Of a DNA stretch of 64,000 bases, positions 1 to 8,008 are shown in pieces. Each line of letters begins with the position of its first letter. Positions within the stretch are counted from its first letter, which is position 1. The notes below the pieces were generated by a model. It had not been told where the DNA came from. It worked only from the letters and a program-made list of their open reading frames with translations, and searched no databases. The translations under genes and the position numbers were made by a program. Source of the DNA: Paracoccaceae bacterium (GTDB lineage: Bacteria > Pseudomonadota > Alphaproteobacteria > Rhodobacterales > Rhodobacteraceae); NCBI GenBank assembly GCA_021775315.1, contig JAJFIC010000058.1, positions 31,559 to 95,558 of the forward strand. Reading direction: 5' to 3'.

Positions 1-90
1 TTCTGTGGCGCTTTTGGCCACTGGGGGCGTATAGACCTGTTGGCATTGGTAATCAAGAGGTCGCAGGCCACGCGTGCGGCCCGGTTGGGA

Positions 91-477
91 TTATTCCGGT
101 GCCGGATAAGACCCGTCCGCATCGTGACGCTCTTGGCCAGTCAAAGCGGGGGTAAAAATGCAGATAAACCTCAGATCACTTTTGGTCGCCCTTAAGATAT
201 GCGCCTCGTTCTTGTCCAGAACGTAAATAGAGCCGGGGGCAAGCGGATAAACCTCGCCGGTCGCGACATTTTCGACCTCGCCCTCACCTTCGATACAGTA
301 ATTCGCCTCAACGTGGTTCTTGTAATGCATATACTGCTCGGCACCCTTTTTGCAGATGGTGTCATGCAGGGAATAGCCCAGACCGTCGCCCGCCAGCAGG
401 ATGCGCCGACTTTCAAAATTATCACCTTTGACATGGGCGGCGGTGTTGAGGATATCAGCGAGGGCTTTGACGATCAT
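91..477 (-). CDS. ectC: L-ectoine synthase EctC
   Basis: Cytoplasmic cupin enzyme that closes N-gamma-acetyl-diaminobutyrate to the compatible solute ectoine. The 128-residue protein has the usual EctC length, and the family's metal and catalytic residues are in place: Glu57 (in HYKNHVE), Tyr85 (GSIYV) and His93 (NEAHILRA). A GGGAGC ribosome site precedes the ATG. In the usual ectABC order, ectA and ectB would lie immediately upstream; here the upstream 340 bases hold no gene, so this copy is solitary on that side. The downstream side leaves the window after 90 bases, so an ectD or ask partner cannot be excluded. The family call is secure; whether it makes ectoine here depends on ectAB elsewhere. 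Confidence 0.93.
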   Translation of the reverse strand: MIVKALADILNTAAHVKGDNFESRRILLAGDGLGYSLHDTICKKGAEQYMHYKNHVEANYCIEGEGEVENVATGEVYPLAPGSIYVLDKNEAHILRATKSDLRFICIFTPALTGQERHDADGSYPAPE

Positions 478-576
478 GGACGGGCTCCCAAGGTTTGCTT
501 TTTTGTCAGCCTAGAACAACTGGTGTGAGTTGCAAATGCCACAACACAAGGGCAGCATACGGACCTCGGGGTGGGT

Positions 577-736
577 CTCTCGTGAATTGCGTAGCAATTC
601 ACTGCCGACAGGTGAATGCTGTGCATTCACCGAGAGGTGCAAAGCGCCCTCCCCATGGGGGTGAGCGCCGTCTTGGAAACCCTCCGGGGGAGGGTTTCAG
701 GCGTGAACGCGCGGAGCGCCGGAATGGTCCGGGCGC
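577..736. other. Array of strong intergenic hairpins
   Basis: This gap between ectC and the next gene (478-820) has no credible gene but carries consecutive near-perfect inverted repeats. An outer CTCTCG/CGAGAG pair (577-582 with 631-636) encloses a 9-bp stem GTGAATTGC with GTA loop (582-602) and a 9-bp stem GGTGAATGC with TGT loop (611-631). It is followed by a CCCCATGGGG palindrome (651-660), a 10-bp stem GAAACCCTCC with GGG loop (676-698) and an AGCGCC/GGCGCT hairpin (about 714-736). No T-tract follows on either strand, so these are not ordinary terminators. It may be a structured RNA or a miniature palindromic repeat. Confidence 0.6.
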
Positions 737-820
737 TGACCGGGCCGCAAGCACCCCGGTTGGGAATTGACGAAACATTTGGGTCAGCAAACCAAAAATA
801 GTATCGTTTTCGCCTATACC

Positions 821-1483
821 CTATCCGCTTGCAGGTTGAACCCATTTAAAGGTGTATTTTCGAAAATCAGGAATCATCCCACCATCTTCATTTTCTTGAG
901 AGTAATAAACGTAATGCTCAATCCCTCTAAAATATGGTGCGATCATATTCTTCGCACTCTCGGGACTGTCGGGCTTAGGAAAGAGATTGTCCGGAATAAC
1001 AATTATTTCACCTAGCTTCAGAAAACCCTTACCGCCAATTTTGAGGTTCTTGCACGGGTCATTATCTACACCTGGAAAATCGATCACAGCATCAAACTCA
1101 ACAAAATAGTCCCCATTTTCGCTTTGTGGATACACTATCAACTTCCAAGACTCTGCCGGTGTATGTTCGAACATATAGAAAGAGCACTCTATCTCAGAAC
1201 GGCTATTGCTTGAAAACACCTGAGGGGAATCCTCGACTGATAATTCAAGCCACTCAAAGGCAATCGAAGCACCCCAAGTTTCATTACTATAATCAATTTG
1301 GCCAAGGTCGATCTGCAAACACCAATACAACCCTCTGGGAACTCCAACATTCTTGTTTTCAAAAAGATGCGCCCAGACACGGCTATTGTCCTCAATTATC
1401 TTGAACGGCGCGTCGCGCAAAGGGTGAGCCAACTCTAGGGCACTCGGGCGAAAAAGGTCCATCAAAGTCTTCACAAGGTTCAT
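821..1483 (-). CDS. Hypothetical protein, AT-rich orphan
   Basis: A 220-residue protein not recognised from any family. It has no signal peptide or membrane segment and is rich in Trp, Tyr and acidic residues, suggesting a cytosolic globular protein. Its base composition is clearly more AT-rich than the flanking ribosomal genes, which suggests horizontal acquisition. It sits directly after the terminator of the rpmD operon, a position where rplO would be expected in the classical spc operon. The single-gene, AT-rich, house-keeping-adjacent setting resembles orphan immunity or accessory genes, but that is only an analogy. The ATG start lacks a strong ribosome site. Confidence 0.6.
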   Translation of the reverse strand: MNLVKTLMDLFRPSALELAHPLRDAPFKIIEDNSRVWAHLFENKNVGVPRGLYWCLQIDLGQIDYSNETWGASIAFEWLELSVEDSPQVFSSNSRSEIECSFYMFEHTPAESWKLIVYPQSENGDYFVEFDAVIDFPGVDNDPCKNLKIGGKGFLKLGEIIVIPDNLFPKPDSPESAKNMIAPYFRGIEHYVYYSQENEDGGMIPDFRKYTFKWVQPASG

Positions 1484-1585
1484 TTGTCTATCCGATCACC
1501 TTAAAATTGAAAAACTCTGTGGTAACTCGGAAACTAAATCCATATGCAATATCACTCTTTAACATATCGAAATTCGTTCGTGCAC

Positions 1586-1621
1586 AACAAAAAACGCCCC
1601 GAGGTTTCCCACGAGGCGTTT
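1586..1621 (-). terminator. Rho-independent terminator after rpmD
   Basis: On the minus strand a 7-bp AAACGCC/GGCGTTT stem is followed by a run of T residues (the A-run at 1587-1594 on the plus strand). It lies about 30 bases after the rpmD stop codon and ends the spc operon before rplO. Confidence 0.85.
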
Positions 1622-1650
1622 CAATTCTCTTCAATCAAAGCGAAAGGCGT

Positions 1651-1839
1651 TCAGCCCTTTTCCTCGATGATCTCAACCATATGGCTGATCTTGCGCACCA
1701 TGCCGCGTATGCTTGGCGTATCTTCCAGCTCGCGGGTTTTGTGCATTTTGTTCAGGCCAAGGCCGACCAGCGTTGCACGCTGTTTGGCTGGGCGACGGAT
1801 CGGCGAACCGGTCTGTTTTACAACAATCGTTTTTGCCAT
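1651..1839 (-). CDS. rpmD: 50S ribosomal protein L30
   Basis: Small 62-residue large-subunit protein with the typical L30 opening ([14 protein letters not shown]) and the conserved TLVGLGL segment. It is the last gene of this operon segment, 5 bases after rpsE, and is followed by a clear terminator instead of rplO. Confidence 0.96.
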   Translation of the reverse strand: MAKTIVVKQTGSPIRRPAKQRATLVGLGLNKMHKTRELEDTPSIRGMVRKISHMVEIIEEKG

Positions 1840-1844
1840 GATCC

Positions 1845-2426
1845 TCAGGCCTCCGTTGTTTCAGCTTCGACAGCGGCTGCCGGGGCAGCTTCTGACTTCG
1901 GCAGGATGTCGGAAACTTTTTTGCCACGACGCTGGGCAACCATACGCGGGCTGGCTTCTTTGGTCAGGCCATCCATGGTTGCACGGATCATGTTGTATGG
2001 GTTTTGCGAACCGATGGATTTGGAAACCACATCCTGAACGCCCAACATTTCAAACACGGCACGCATTGGACCACCAGCGATGATGCCGGTCCCTTGTGGG
2101 GCCGTCCGCATCACAACTTTGCCAGCGCCATGACGGCCCCGCATGTCGTGGTGCAATGTGCGACCTTCGCGCAATGGAACGCGGATCATCTGGCGTTTGG
2201 CTTGCTCGGTGGCTTTGCGAATTGCCTCGGGCACTTCTTTCGCTTTACCTTTGCCAAAGCCTACACGGCCTTTTTGGTCGCCGACAACGACGAGGGCTGC
2301 AAAGCCGAAGCGTTTACCACCTTTTACGGTTTTGCTGACGCGGTTAATCGCAACCAAGCGATCCGCAAATTCCGGTGTCTCATCGCGGTCGCGACGATTG
2401 TTCCGGCGGTTGTCATCTCTAGCCAT
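1845..2426 (-). CDS. rpsE: 30S ribosomal protein S5
   Basis: 193-residue S5 with the double-stranded-RNA-binding domain near the N-terminus ([16 protein letters not shown]) and the conserved C-terminal domain, followed by an Ala/Glu-rich tail of about 20 residues. It contributes to decoding accuracy in the small subunit. A 140-base gap with a tetraloop hairpin separates it from rplR, unusually long for this operon. Confidence 0.97.
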   Translation of the reverse strand: MARDDNRRNNRRDRDETPEFADRLVAINRVSKTVKGGKRFGFAALVVVGDQKGRVGFGKGKAKEVPEAIRKATEQAKRQMIRVPLREGRTLHHDMRGRHGAGKVVMRTAPQGTGIIAGGPMRAVFEMLGVQDVVSKSIGSQNPYNMIRATMDGLTKEASPRMVAQRRGKKVSDILPKSEAAPAAAVEAETTEA

Positions 2427-2507
2427 TCACGGCCTCCTGATTATCGGGCGTAAACCCTTTGTGCCAATCCTGGTGCACCCGAATGAATTCCGAGGCCCGG
2501 ATCATCG

Positions 2508-2527
2508 GGACGGCGCGAACGCCGTCC
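2508..2527 (-). other. UUCG-loop hairpin between rplR and rpsE
   Basis: In the minus-strand transcript an 8-bp stem GGACGGCG closes a UUCG loop. There is no T-tract, so it is more likely an intercistronic stability or pausing element than a terminator. The GGCG-UUCG-CGCC core is identical to that of the rpoB-rpoC hairpin at 28469-28488. Confidence 0.6.
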
Positions 2528-2566
2528 TCGTTATTTAATGCTCCGCAACTTGGTCCGCAGAAGCGA

Positions 2567-2926
2567 TTAGAACTTGAGGCCACCCTCGCGGGCCGCTTCT
2601 GCAAGAGCTTTAACTTTTCCGTGGAAAAGGAAGCCCCCGCGGTCAAAGTAACACTCAGAAACGCCAGCCTTAGAGGCGCGTTCTGCGATTGCAGCACCCA
2701 CCTTGGCAGACGCTTCGACATTGTTCTTGCCCACAACACCCAGATCTTTTTCAAGCGAGGATGCCGAAGCCAGTGTCACGCCCTTAACATCGTCGATCAA
2801 CTGAACCGAGATATTCTTGGACGAACGATGTACAGAAAGACGCGGTGTATCGCCCGCATGTTTCTTGAGTTTGTTCCGAACGCGCATACGGCGCTTAAGG
2901 AACAGATCGCGCTTAGTTTTAGCCAT
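2567..2926 (-). CDS. rplR: 50S ribosomal protein L18
   Basis: 119-residue 5S-rRNA-binding protein of the large subunit. The family signature is visible: a basic N-terminus ([18 protein letters not shown]), then [19 protein letters not shown] and the C-terminal [24 protein letters not shown]. It lies 12 bases after rplF. Confidence 0.97.
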   Translation of the reverse strand: MAKTKRDLFLKRRMRVRNKLKKHAGDTPRLSVHRSSKNISVQLIDDVKGVTLASASSLEKDLGVVGKNNVEASAKVGAAIAERASKAGVSECYFDRGGFLFHGKVKALAEAAREGGLKF

Positions 2927-2938
2927 GTGTCTGGTTCC

Positions 2939-3472
2939 CTACTTTTTCTTGCCTTCCTTACGGAAGATATACTCATCTTTATATTTGATGCCTTTACCTT
3001 TGTAAGGTTCTGGTTTGCGCCATTTGCGGATATTCGCGGCCACTTCGCCGACCTGCTGCTGGTCGATGCCTTCGACGGTGATTTCCGTCGGTTTGGCCGA
3101 AGTGATCGTTACACCGTCTGGCGTTTCGAAATTAACGTCATGCGACAGGCCCAGCGACAGCTTCAGGATCTTGCCCTGCATCTGTGCGCGATACCCAACA
3201 CCGTTGATTTCAAGTTCTTTCTTGAAACCATTGGTCACGCCAATCACAAGATTGTCGATCTGGGTGCGTGTTGTGCCCCATTGCTGGCGCGCCCGTTTGG
3301 ACGAACCGCGTGGTGTCACAGATACGATGTCGTCGTTAATGGCGATCGTCACATCATCCGTTGCTGTAAAGTTACGAACGCCTTTCGGGCCCTTAACTTC
3401 GATGGTCTGACCCGACAAAGAGGCGGAAACGCCACTTGGCAGAGTAACCGGTTTTTTACCGATACGAGACAT
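2939..3472 (-). CDS. rplF: 50S ribosomal protein L6
   Basis: 177-residue L6 with its two homologous domains and the signature near the C-terminus ([16 protein letters not shown]). It binds 23S rRNA near the stalk base and the GTPase centre. Normal length and position, 12 bases after rpsH. Confidence 0.97.
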   Translation of the reverse strand: MSRIGKKPVTLPSGVSASLSGQTIEVKGPKGVRNFTATDDVTIAINDDIVSVTPRGSSKRARQQWGTTRTQIDNLVIGVTNGFKKELEINGVGYRAQMQGKILKLSLGLSHDVNFETPDGVTITSAKPTEITVEGIDQQQVGEVAANIRKWRKPEPYKGKGIKYKDEYIFRKEGKKK

Positions 3473-3484
3473 AAGCAGACCTCC

Positions 3485-3886
3485 TTAAAAGACCGTGCAC
3501 AGAACTTCGCCACCGACATTGTCGGTACGAGCCTGCGCATCGGACATAACCCCGTTCGGGGTGGAGACGATTGCAATCCCAAGGCCCTGACGGACCGAAG
3601 GAATGTCTTTTACAGCGGCGTAAACGCGGCGACCTGGGGTCGAAACACGCTTGAGTTCGCGGATAACCGGGGTGCCGTCGAAATACTTGAGACTGATCTC
3701 AAGCTCAGGATGGCCAGCTTTGTTCGTGGTTGCTTCGTAACCGCGAATGTACCCTTCGCCCTGCAGCACATCCAGTACCCAGCCGCGCAATTTAGATGCG
3801 GGCGTGCGCACGGTGGACTTGCCACGCATGGACGAGTTGCGGATCCGTGTCAGCATATCGCCGATAGGGTCGTTCATCATTGTCAT
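3485..3886 (-). CDS. rpsH: 30S ribosomal protein S8
   Basis: 133-residue S8, recognised from [15 protein letters not shown] at the start and the C-terminal [23 protein letters not shown] motif. S8 binds helix 21 of 16S rRNA and is the autogenous regulator of the spc operon in E. coli; whether that holds here is not shown. Three closely spaced ATGs exist; a GGGAGGGA site 6-7 bases upstream favours the first. Confidence 0.97.
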   Translation of the reverse strand: MTMMNDPIGDMLTRIRNSSMRGKSTVRTPASKLRGWVLDVLQGEGYIRGYEATTNKAGHPELEISLKYFDGTPVIRELKRVSTPGRRVYAAVKDIPSVRQGLGIAIVSTPNGVMSDAQARTDNVGGEVLCTVF

Positions 3887-3900
3887 GTTCTATCCCTCCC

Positions 3901-4206
3901 TTACCAGCTTGACTTGACCATGCCGGGGATCTGACCATTTGAGGCCAGATCACGCAGCGCGATCCGAGACACTTTAAGTTTACGATAATAACCGTGTGGA
4001 CGGCCGGTAATCTGGCAGCGGTTGTGCAAACGCACTTCGGCCGAATTACGGGGCAGTTTCGCCAGTTGAAGACGCGCTTTGAAACGTTCTTCGATTGGCA
4101 GATCCAGGTTACGTGCGATCTCTTTTAGCGCAGCACGCTTGGCAGCATATTTGGTTACTAGCTTCTGACGCTTGACTTCGCGTTGAATCATTGCAGATTT
4201 TGCCAT
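3901..4206 (-). CDS. rpsN: 30S ribosomal protein S14
   Basis: 101-residue S14 of the long, zinc-free type: the CxxC pairs of the short form are absent (only [15 protein letters not shown]). The ATG at [16 protein letters not shown] is chosen because the open frame further upstream has no family similarity. It assembles the 30S head. Confidence 0.96.
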   Translation of the reverse strand: MAKSAMIQREVKRQKLVTKYAAKRAALKEIARNLDLPIEERFKARLQLAKLPRNSAEVRLHNRCQITGRPHGYYRKLKVSRIALRDLASNGQIPGMVKSSW

Positions 4207-4226
4207 GTTCTCTCTCCTATCCGCGA

Positions 4227-4778
4227 TCAGCTGTTGAAGGGCATGTTGAAATGCTTCAACAGGCTCGTTGCTTCTGCATCGGTTTTCGCGGTGGTGCAGA
4301 TGACGATGTCCATTCCCCACATTTGATCCACTTTATCAAAGTCGATCTCTGGGAAAACGATATGTTCCTTCAGGCCCATGGCATAGTTGCCACGACCGTC
4401 GAAACTTTTAGGCGAGACGCCACGAAAGTCACGCACACGGGGCATAGCCACGGTGACCAAACGATCAAGGAAATCATACATGCGGTCGCCGCGCAGCGTA
4501 ACTTTGACGCCCAGCGGCATGTCTTCACGTACCTTGAAACCCGCGATGGAGTTCTTGGCTTTGGTGATGACAACCTTTTGGCCGGCAATCGTTGTCAGGT
4601 CAGCTTCGGCAAAGCGAATTTTCTTGCTGTCTGCAACGGCTTCGCCGACGCCCATGTTCAGCACGATTTTTTCGAGCTTGGGGATCTGCATGTCGTTCTT
4701 GTACGAGAACTCTTCCTTCATCGCGGGACGGATTGTGTCCTTGTACTGCGACTTCAGGCGGGGTGTATAATCAGCCAT
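4227..4778 (-). CDS. rplE: 50S ribosomal protein L5
   Basis: 183-residue 5S-rRNA-associated protein with the conserved [18 protein letters not shown] and [20 protein letters not shown] segments. Its first bases overlap the 3' end of rplX by 8 bases, so translation of the two is probably coupled. Confidence 0.97.
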   Translation of the reverse strand: MADYTPRLKSQYKDTIRPAMKEEFSYKNDMQIPKLEKIVLNMGVGEAVADSKKIRFAEADLTTIAGQKVVITKAKNSIAGFKVREDMPLGVKVTLRGDRMYDFLDRLVTVAMPRVRDFRGVSPKSFDGRGNYAMGLKEHIVFPEIDFDKVDQMWGMDIVICTTAKTDAEATSLLKHFNMPFNS

Positions 4779-5085
4779 CGATCACTTCTCCGGATTTCTT
4801 GGCGAAGCGTACTTTTTTGTCGCCTTCCATGCGGAAACCAACGCGTGTTGCGCCGCCTTCTTTTGGATCAACAAACGCCAGGTTTGAAACCTGAATCGAC
4901 GCTTCCTGTGGGACGCGGCCGCCTTGGGAATTCTGGCTTTGCTTCACGTGGCGGATCGCCATGTTAACGCCGGAAACCTTGGCTTTGCCGGATTTCGGGT
5001 CAAGCGAGGTGATTTCACCTTCGCGGCCTTTATCCTTGCCGGTCAGAACGATGACCTTGTCACCTTTTTTCAACTTAGCAGCCAT
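4771..5085 (-). CDS. rplX: 50S ribosomal protein L24
   Basis: 104-residue L24 with an N-terminal KOW motif ([20 protein letters not shown]). It initiates assembly of the 50S subunit. The ATG at [10 protein letters not shown] is preceded by GGAGGTG, which fixes this start in preference to a slightly longer frame. It begins one base after the rplN stop codon. Confidence 0.96.
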   Translation of the reverse strand: MAAKLKKGDKVIVLTGKDKGREGEITSLDPKSGKAKVSGVNMAIRHVKQSQNSQGGRVPQEASIQVSNLAFVDPKEGGATRVGFRMEGDKKVRFAKKSGEVIDG

Positions 5086-5086
5086 C

Positions 5087-5455
5087 TTACAGCACCTCCG
5101 GCGCAAGCGAGATGATCTTCATAAAGTTCTTCGCGCGCAATTCGCGAACAACTGGGCCGAAGATACGTGTGCCAACCGGCTCACCCGCTGTGTTAAGGAT
5201 AACTGCAGCATTCCGGTCAAACCGGATGGCTGTGCCGTCTTCACGACGGACTTCTTTAGCGGTACGCACCACGACTGCTTTGCGAACGTCACCTTTTTTC
5301 ACGCGACCGCGTGGAATGGCTTCTTTCACAGAAACAACAATGATGTCCCCAACGGAAGCATACTTCCGTTTGGAGCCGCCCAGAACCTTGATGCACTGAA
5401 CACGGCGAGCGCCGCTGTTGTCAGCTACATCCAGGTTTGTCTGCATCTGGATCAT
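5087..5455 (-). CDS. rplN: 50S ribosomal protein L14
   Basis: 122-residue L14, full length, with the family opening [28 protein letters not shown] and the C-terminal [28 protein letters not shown]. It sits at the subunit interface. A 75-base gap separates it from rpsQ. Confidence 0.98.
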   Translation of the reverse strand: MIQMQTNLDVADNSGARRVQCIKVLGGSKRKYASVGDIIVVSVKEAIPRGRVKKGDVRKAVVVRTAKEVRREDGTAIRFDRNAAVILNTAGEPVGTRIFGPVVRELRAKNFMKIISLAPEVL

Positions 5456-5530
5456 TTGGTTTCTCCCGACCTGTGGGGACCTTTTGCAGTTGCGGCCCCA
5501 CGGTTTCGATTAAACTGGAAAGTGTTTGGC

Positions 5531-5764
5531 CTAGGCCTCTAGAACAACTTGCCAGCGTTTGGTTTTAGAGATGGGGGCGCATTCCTGAATGCGGACCTTG
5601 TCCCCAACTTTAAACTGATTATCCGCATCATGTGCCCGGTATTTTTTGGACTTACGGATGGTTTTCTTAAGAACCGGATGCGTGAAACGACGCTCAACAG
5701 AAACCGTGATGGTTTGCTCGTTCTGGTCGCTGGTCACAGTGCCGGACAGAATACGCTTAGGCAT
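5531..5764 (-). CDS. rpsQ: 30S ribosomal protein S17
   Basis: 77-residue OB-fold protein that binds 16S rRNA early in assembly. The family motif [18 protein letters not shown] is present near the C-terminus. It follows rpmC by 14 bases. Confidence 0.96.
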   Translation of the reverse strand: MPKRILSGTVTSDQNEQTITVSVERRFTHPVLKKTIRKSKKYRAHDADNQFKVGDKVRIQECAPISKTKRWQVVLEA

Positions 5765-5778
5765 TGTTCACGTTCCTC

Positions 5779-5982
5779 TTATTCAGAAGCCGCAGCAGCG
5801 GCCTTTTGGTTCAATACGGTTTTAACACGGGCTGCATCGCGGCGAACCGTCTTCATGCGGGCTGTGTTTTCCAACTGGCCGGTGGCGCCCTGAAAGCGGA
5901 GGTTAAACGCCTCTTTCTTCAGGTTCGCCAGCTCATCACGCAGCTGGTCAGGTGTCTTATCATGTAGTTCAGTCGCGTTCAT
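5779..5982 (-). CDS. rpmC: 50S ribosomal protein L29
   Basis: 67-residue two-helix protein near the peptide exit tunnel. The start at [14 protein letters not shown] is preferred over a longer frame because it matches the family and has an AAGGA site upstream. It is the first gene of this operon segment: in the usual order it directly follows rplP, but here rplP is 6 kb away. It has an alanine-rich C-terminus (KAAAAASE). Confidence 0.95.
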   Translation of the reverse strand: MNATELHDKTPDQLRDELANLKKEAFNLRFQGATGQLENTARMKTVRRDAARVKTVLNQKAAAAASE

Positions 5983-6085
5983 CGCGCTTAATCCTTTCAA
6001 CATCATCGGTGGGCCCACTTGTGAATCCGCTTGGAAAGCTCACGAGGTTACCCTGATTCCGATGGAGTCAGTGACAGAAGGGGCG

Positions 6086-6114
6086 TCTATAGGGGGGTTC
6101 AGGGGGGTTGGCAA
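6086..6114 (-). promoter_or_regulatory. Sigma-70-type promoter for the rpmC operon
   Basis: On the minus strand TTGCCA, a 17-base spacer and TATAGA precede rpmC by about 100 bases. The spacer ends in a C-run (CCCCCCTATA), as in the promoter of the rpsL operon. This would let the detached spc segment be transcribed independently of rplP. Divergently, 6115-6307 holds the upstream region of the PlsC-like gene with nothing else seen. Confidence 0.7.
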
Positions 6115-6307
6115 GGGCCAACGGGGTGATTGGCGAAAATGTCTTTTGGCCAAAATCTCGACCCGACGTTTTGCATTGAAGAACGGGCTTTTGTCGCACC
6201 GTTTGCAAATTGCCAACCCCTTTGTCGGATTGCCGGAATGATGATCGCCGTTGTTGCCATTGCGTTAGTTCAGTAGAGTAGTTGAAACAGTCAGGCGGTG
6301 GACAAAA

Positions 6308-7204
6308 TTGGGCGCAACAACACGACTGATCCGGTCAGTATTTCGGCATATCATCGGTTATTGCATCGTGTTTCCGACAATCCTGCTTGCCATCGCGTTT
6401 CAGGCTTTGGTTTTCAAACCCCTGTTCAAGAACCAGACGACCGTACCACATTTGATATACCGGTTGTGCGGCATGGTTTTTGGCGTCCGGTTTGCGCTCA
6501 ACCCCCAAAGCGCGCCAATTTCGCCCGACAATCCCACGATGTTTGTGTCAAACCATCTTTCACGGTTCGATTTTGTCGGGCTGCGTCTGTTTCCTGACGC
6601 GGCTGTCATGATGAATGCGCGGATCCTTCAGATGCCGGTGATGGGTTTGATCATCAAGGTTTTTGCCGATTCTGCGGGGCTGATCGCAACCGAACAATCC
6701 AAGGAAGCCAAACACCGCGATCACGACCGACTGGGTCAGGCGGTTCAGGAGGGTCGCAATATTTTTGTCTTTCCCGAAGGCATCCAGACCGACGGGCGTC
6801 GGGTTTTGCGGTATAGTATGGGCTCGGCTGAGATTTTTTATGAGGATGCGTTGCTGGCCAAATTCCCGGCCTTGCAAACCGCCCAGCTTCAGCCTGTGGT
6901 GATGCGGGTGAAAACGATCGAAGGCGAAGATGTGATTGATCAGCCCGCCAAATGGGACCGCTACGCACTGGCGCATCAATTGTCCAACATCTTTGTCGGC
7001 ATGACCCGTCTGTCGATGATCCGCTCCATCACTGTGGATGTTCTGGTTTGCCCACCGCTTGATCCCCGCGATTTTGAAACCGCGACAGACCTGATTAACG
7101 CCGCCCAGGAAATGGCCCGCGCTATCATCGCGCCCCAGCAGGTGGAAACACTGACCCGTAAGCAGTGGAAGGCCCGCGTGGATGCGCGCGATTTCTCGAT
7201 TTAG
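6308..7204 (+). CDS. PlsC-like lysophospholipid acyltransferase
   Basis: 298-residue member of the glycerolipid acyltransferase family, probably transferring an acyl group to lysophosphatidate or a related lysolipid at the inner membrane. The HX4D catalytic motif is at His83-Asp88 (NHLSRFD) and the FPEG substrate-binding motif at 155-158. A hydrophobic segment covers about residues 15-35. The start is a TTG after a GGCGGTGG stretch; no ATG fits the family N-terminus. It is transcribed away from rpmC, within the insertion between rplP and rpmC. Substrate cannot be told from sequence: PlsC proper, an ornithine-lipid or a hemolysin-type acyltransferase are all possible. Confidence 0.85.
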   Translation: MGATTRLIRSVFRHIIGYCIVFPTILLAIAFQALVFKPLFKNQTTVPHLIYRLCGMVFGVRFALNPQSAPISPDNPTMFVSNHLSRFDFVGLRLFPDAAVMMNARILQMPVMGLIIKVFADSAGLIATEQSKEAKHRDHDRLGQAVQEGRNIFVFPEGIQTDGRRVLRYSMGSAEIFYEDALLAKFPALQTAQLQPVVMRVKTIEGEDVIDQPAKWDRYALAHQLSNIFVGMTRLSMIRSITVDVLVCPPLDPRDFETATDLINAAQEMARAIIAPQQVETLTRKQWKARVDARDFSI

Positions 7205-7278
7205 GACCGCCAGTCTGTCGTGAAACACGCGTCAAACGGTCCCTCGCCACGCCCGCTTCACTCGACTATGACGAGGGC

Positions 7279-7899
7279 ATGTCACATATAGAATCACTCT
7301 TCGTCACCCGCCTTTACCGCGCCGCTTTGTCAGAGCATGGCAAACCCGTGGATAATGCTGAACTTGAAACCTCTTGCTGGTCAATCGCCGATGATGACGA
7401 GGCCGGGCAGGACTGGTGCGAAGAAAACGATTATCCGGGATATACCAGTTATGCATCCCTGACCGATCTGGAATGGCGGTTCCCAATCTTCAAAGATCTG
7501 GTCAAAGTGCTGAACAAACATGTAGCGGCTTTTGTCAAAGATCTTGAATTTGATCTGGATGGCAAGAAAATCAAGCTCGACAGCCTGTGGATCAACATCC
7601 TGCCTGAAGGTGGCATTCACACGTCGCACATCCATCCGCATAGTGTGATCAGCGGCACCACCTATGTCGCGATGCCCGACGGCGCCAGCGCGATCAAGTT
7701 TGAAGACCCGCGTTCCGCGATGATGATGGCAGCCCCGACACGCCTGAAAGACGCGCGTCCTGAAATGCGCAGCTTTACCTATGTCGCGCCCGAGGTCGGT
7801 GACGTTCTGTTATGGGAAAGCTGGCTGCGCCACGAAGTTGCGCTGAACATGGCCGAAGAAGAACGGATCAGCGTCAGTTTCAACTATGGCTGGGGTTGA
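7279..7899 (+). CDS. 2OG-Fe(II) oxygenase-like protein (TIGR02466 type)
   Basis: 206-residue protein resembling the putative 2-oxoglutarate/Fe(II) oxygenase family found in marine bacteria and phages. The histidine cluster HTSHIHPHS followed by SGTTYV, and a distal RHEV after LLWESWL, are candidate iron ligands in the double-stranded beta-helix. The ATG is chosen because GAGGG lies just before it and the preceding frame has no similarity. It follows the acyltransferase by 74 bases on the same strand. Substrate unknown. The exact iron triad should be confirmed structurally. Confidence 0.72.
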   Translation: MSHIESLFVTRLYRAALSEHGKPVDNAELETSCWSIADDDEAGQDWCEENDYPGYTSYASLTDLEWRFPIFKDLVKVLNKHVAAFVKDLEFDLDGKKIKLDSLWINILPEGGIHTSHIHPHSVISGTTYVAMPDGASAIKFEDPRSAMMMAAPTRLKDARPEMRSFTYVAPEVGDVLLWESWLRHEVALNMAEEERISVSFNYGWG

Positions 7900-7945
7900 C
7901 CGCAGCGCTGTGGTGGTTTCGCAAAAGGTCATGGGTTTGATCTGA

Positions 7946-8008
7946 GGAAGCTCTGATTAAGCAGGCATTTCGTAGAAATGCCGAAGGGGGTCATTGTTCA
8001 GAGGTTCC
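7946..8008. repeat. MITE-like palindromic element
   Basis: A 63-base unit between two convergent genes. It is bounded by imperfect 11-base terminal inverted repeats (GGAAGCTCTGA and TCAGAGGTTCC, one mismatch) and contains an internal perfect 8-bp stem GGCATTTC with GTA loop (7964-7982). The flanking tetranucleotides CTGA and CTAA are near-identical, as a decayed target duplication would be. There is no coding capacity. It could instead act as a bidirectional transcript end for the convergent genes, but no T-tract is present. Confidence 0.45.

Noticed and set aside
540..800. Short frames on both strands in the ectC upstream gap
   Set aside because: They only reflect the GC-rich palindromes, lack ribosome sites and have low-complexity Arg/Pro/Gly translations.
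2459..3934. A 491-codon open frame on the plus strand across rplR, rplF and rpsH
   Set aside because: It is antisense to three well-conserved ribosomal genes, has no recognisable domain, and shows the composition of a shadow frame in GC-rich DNA.
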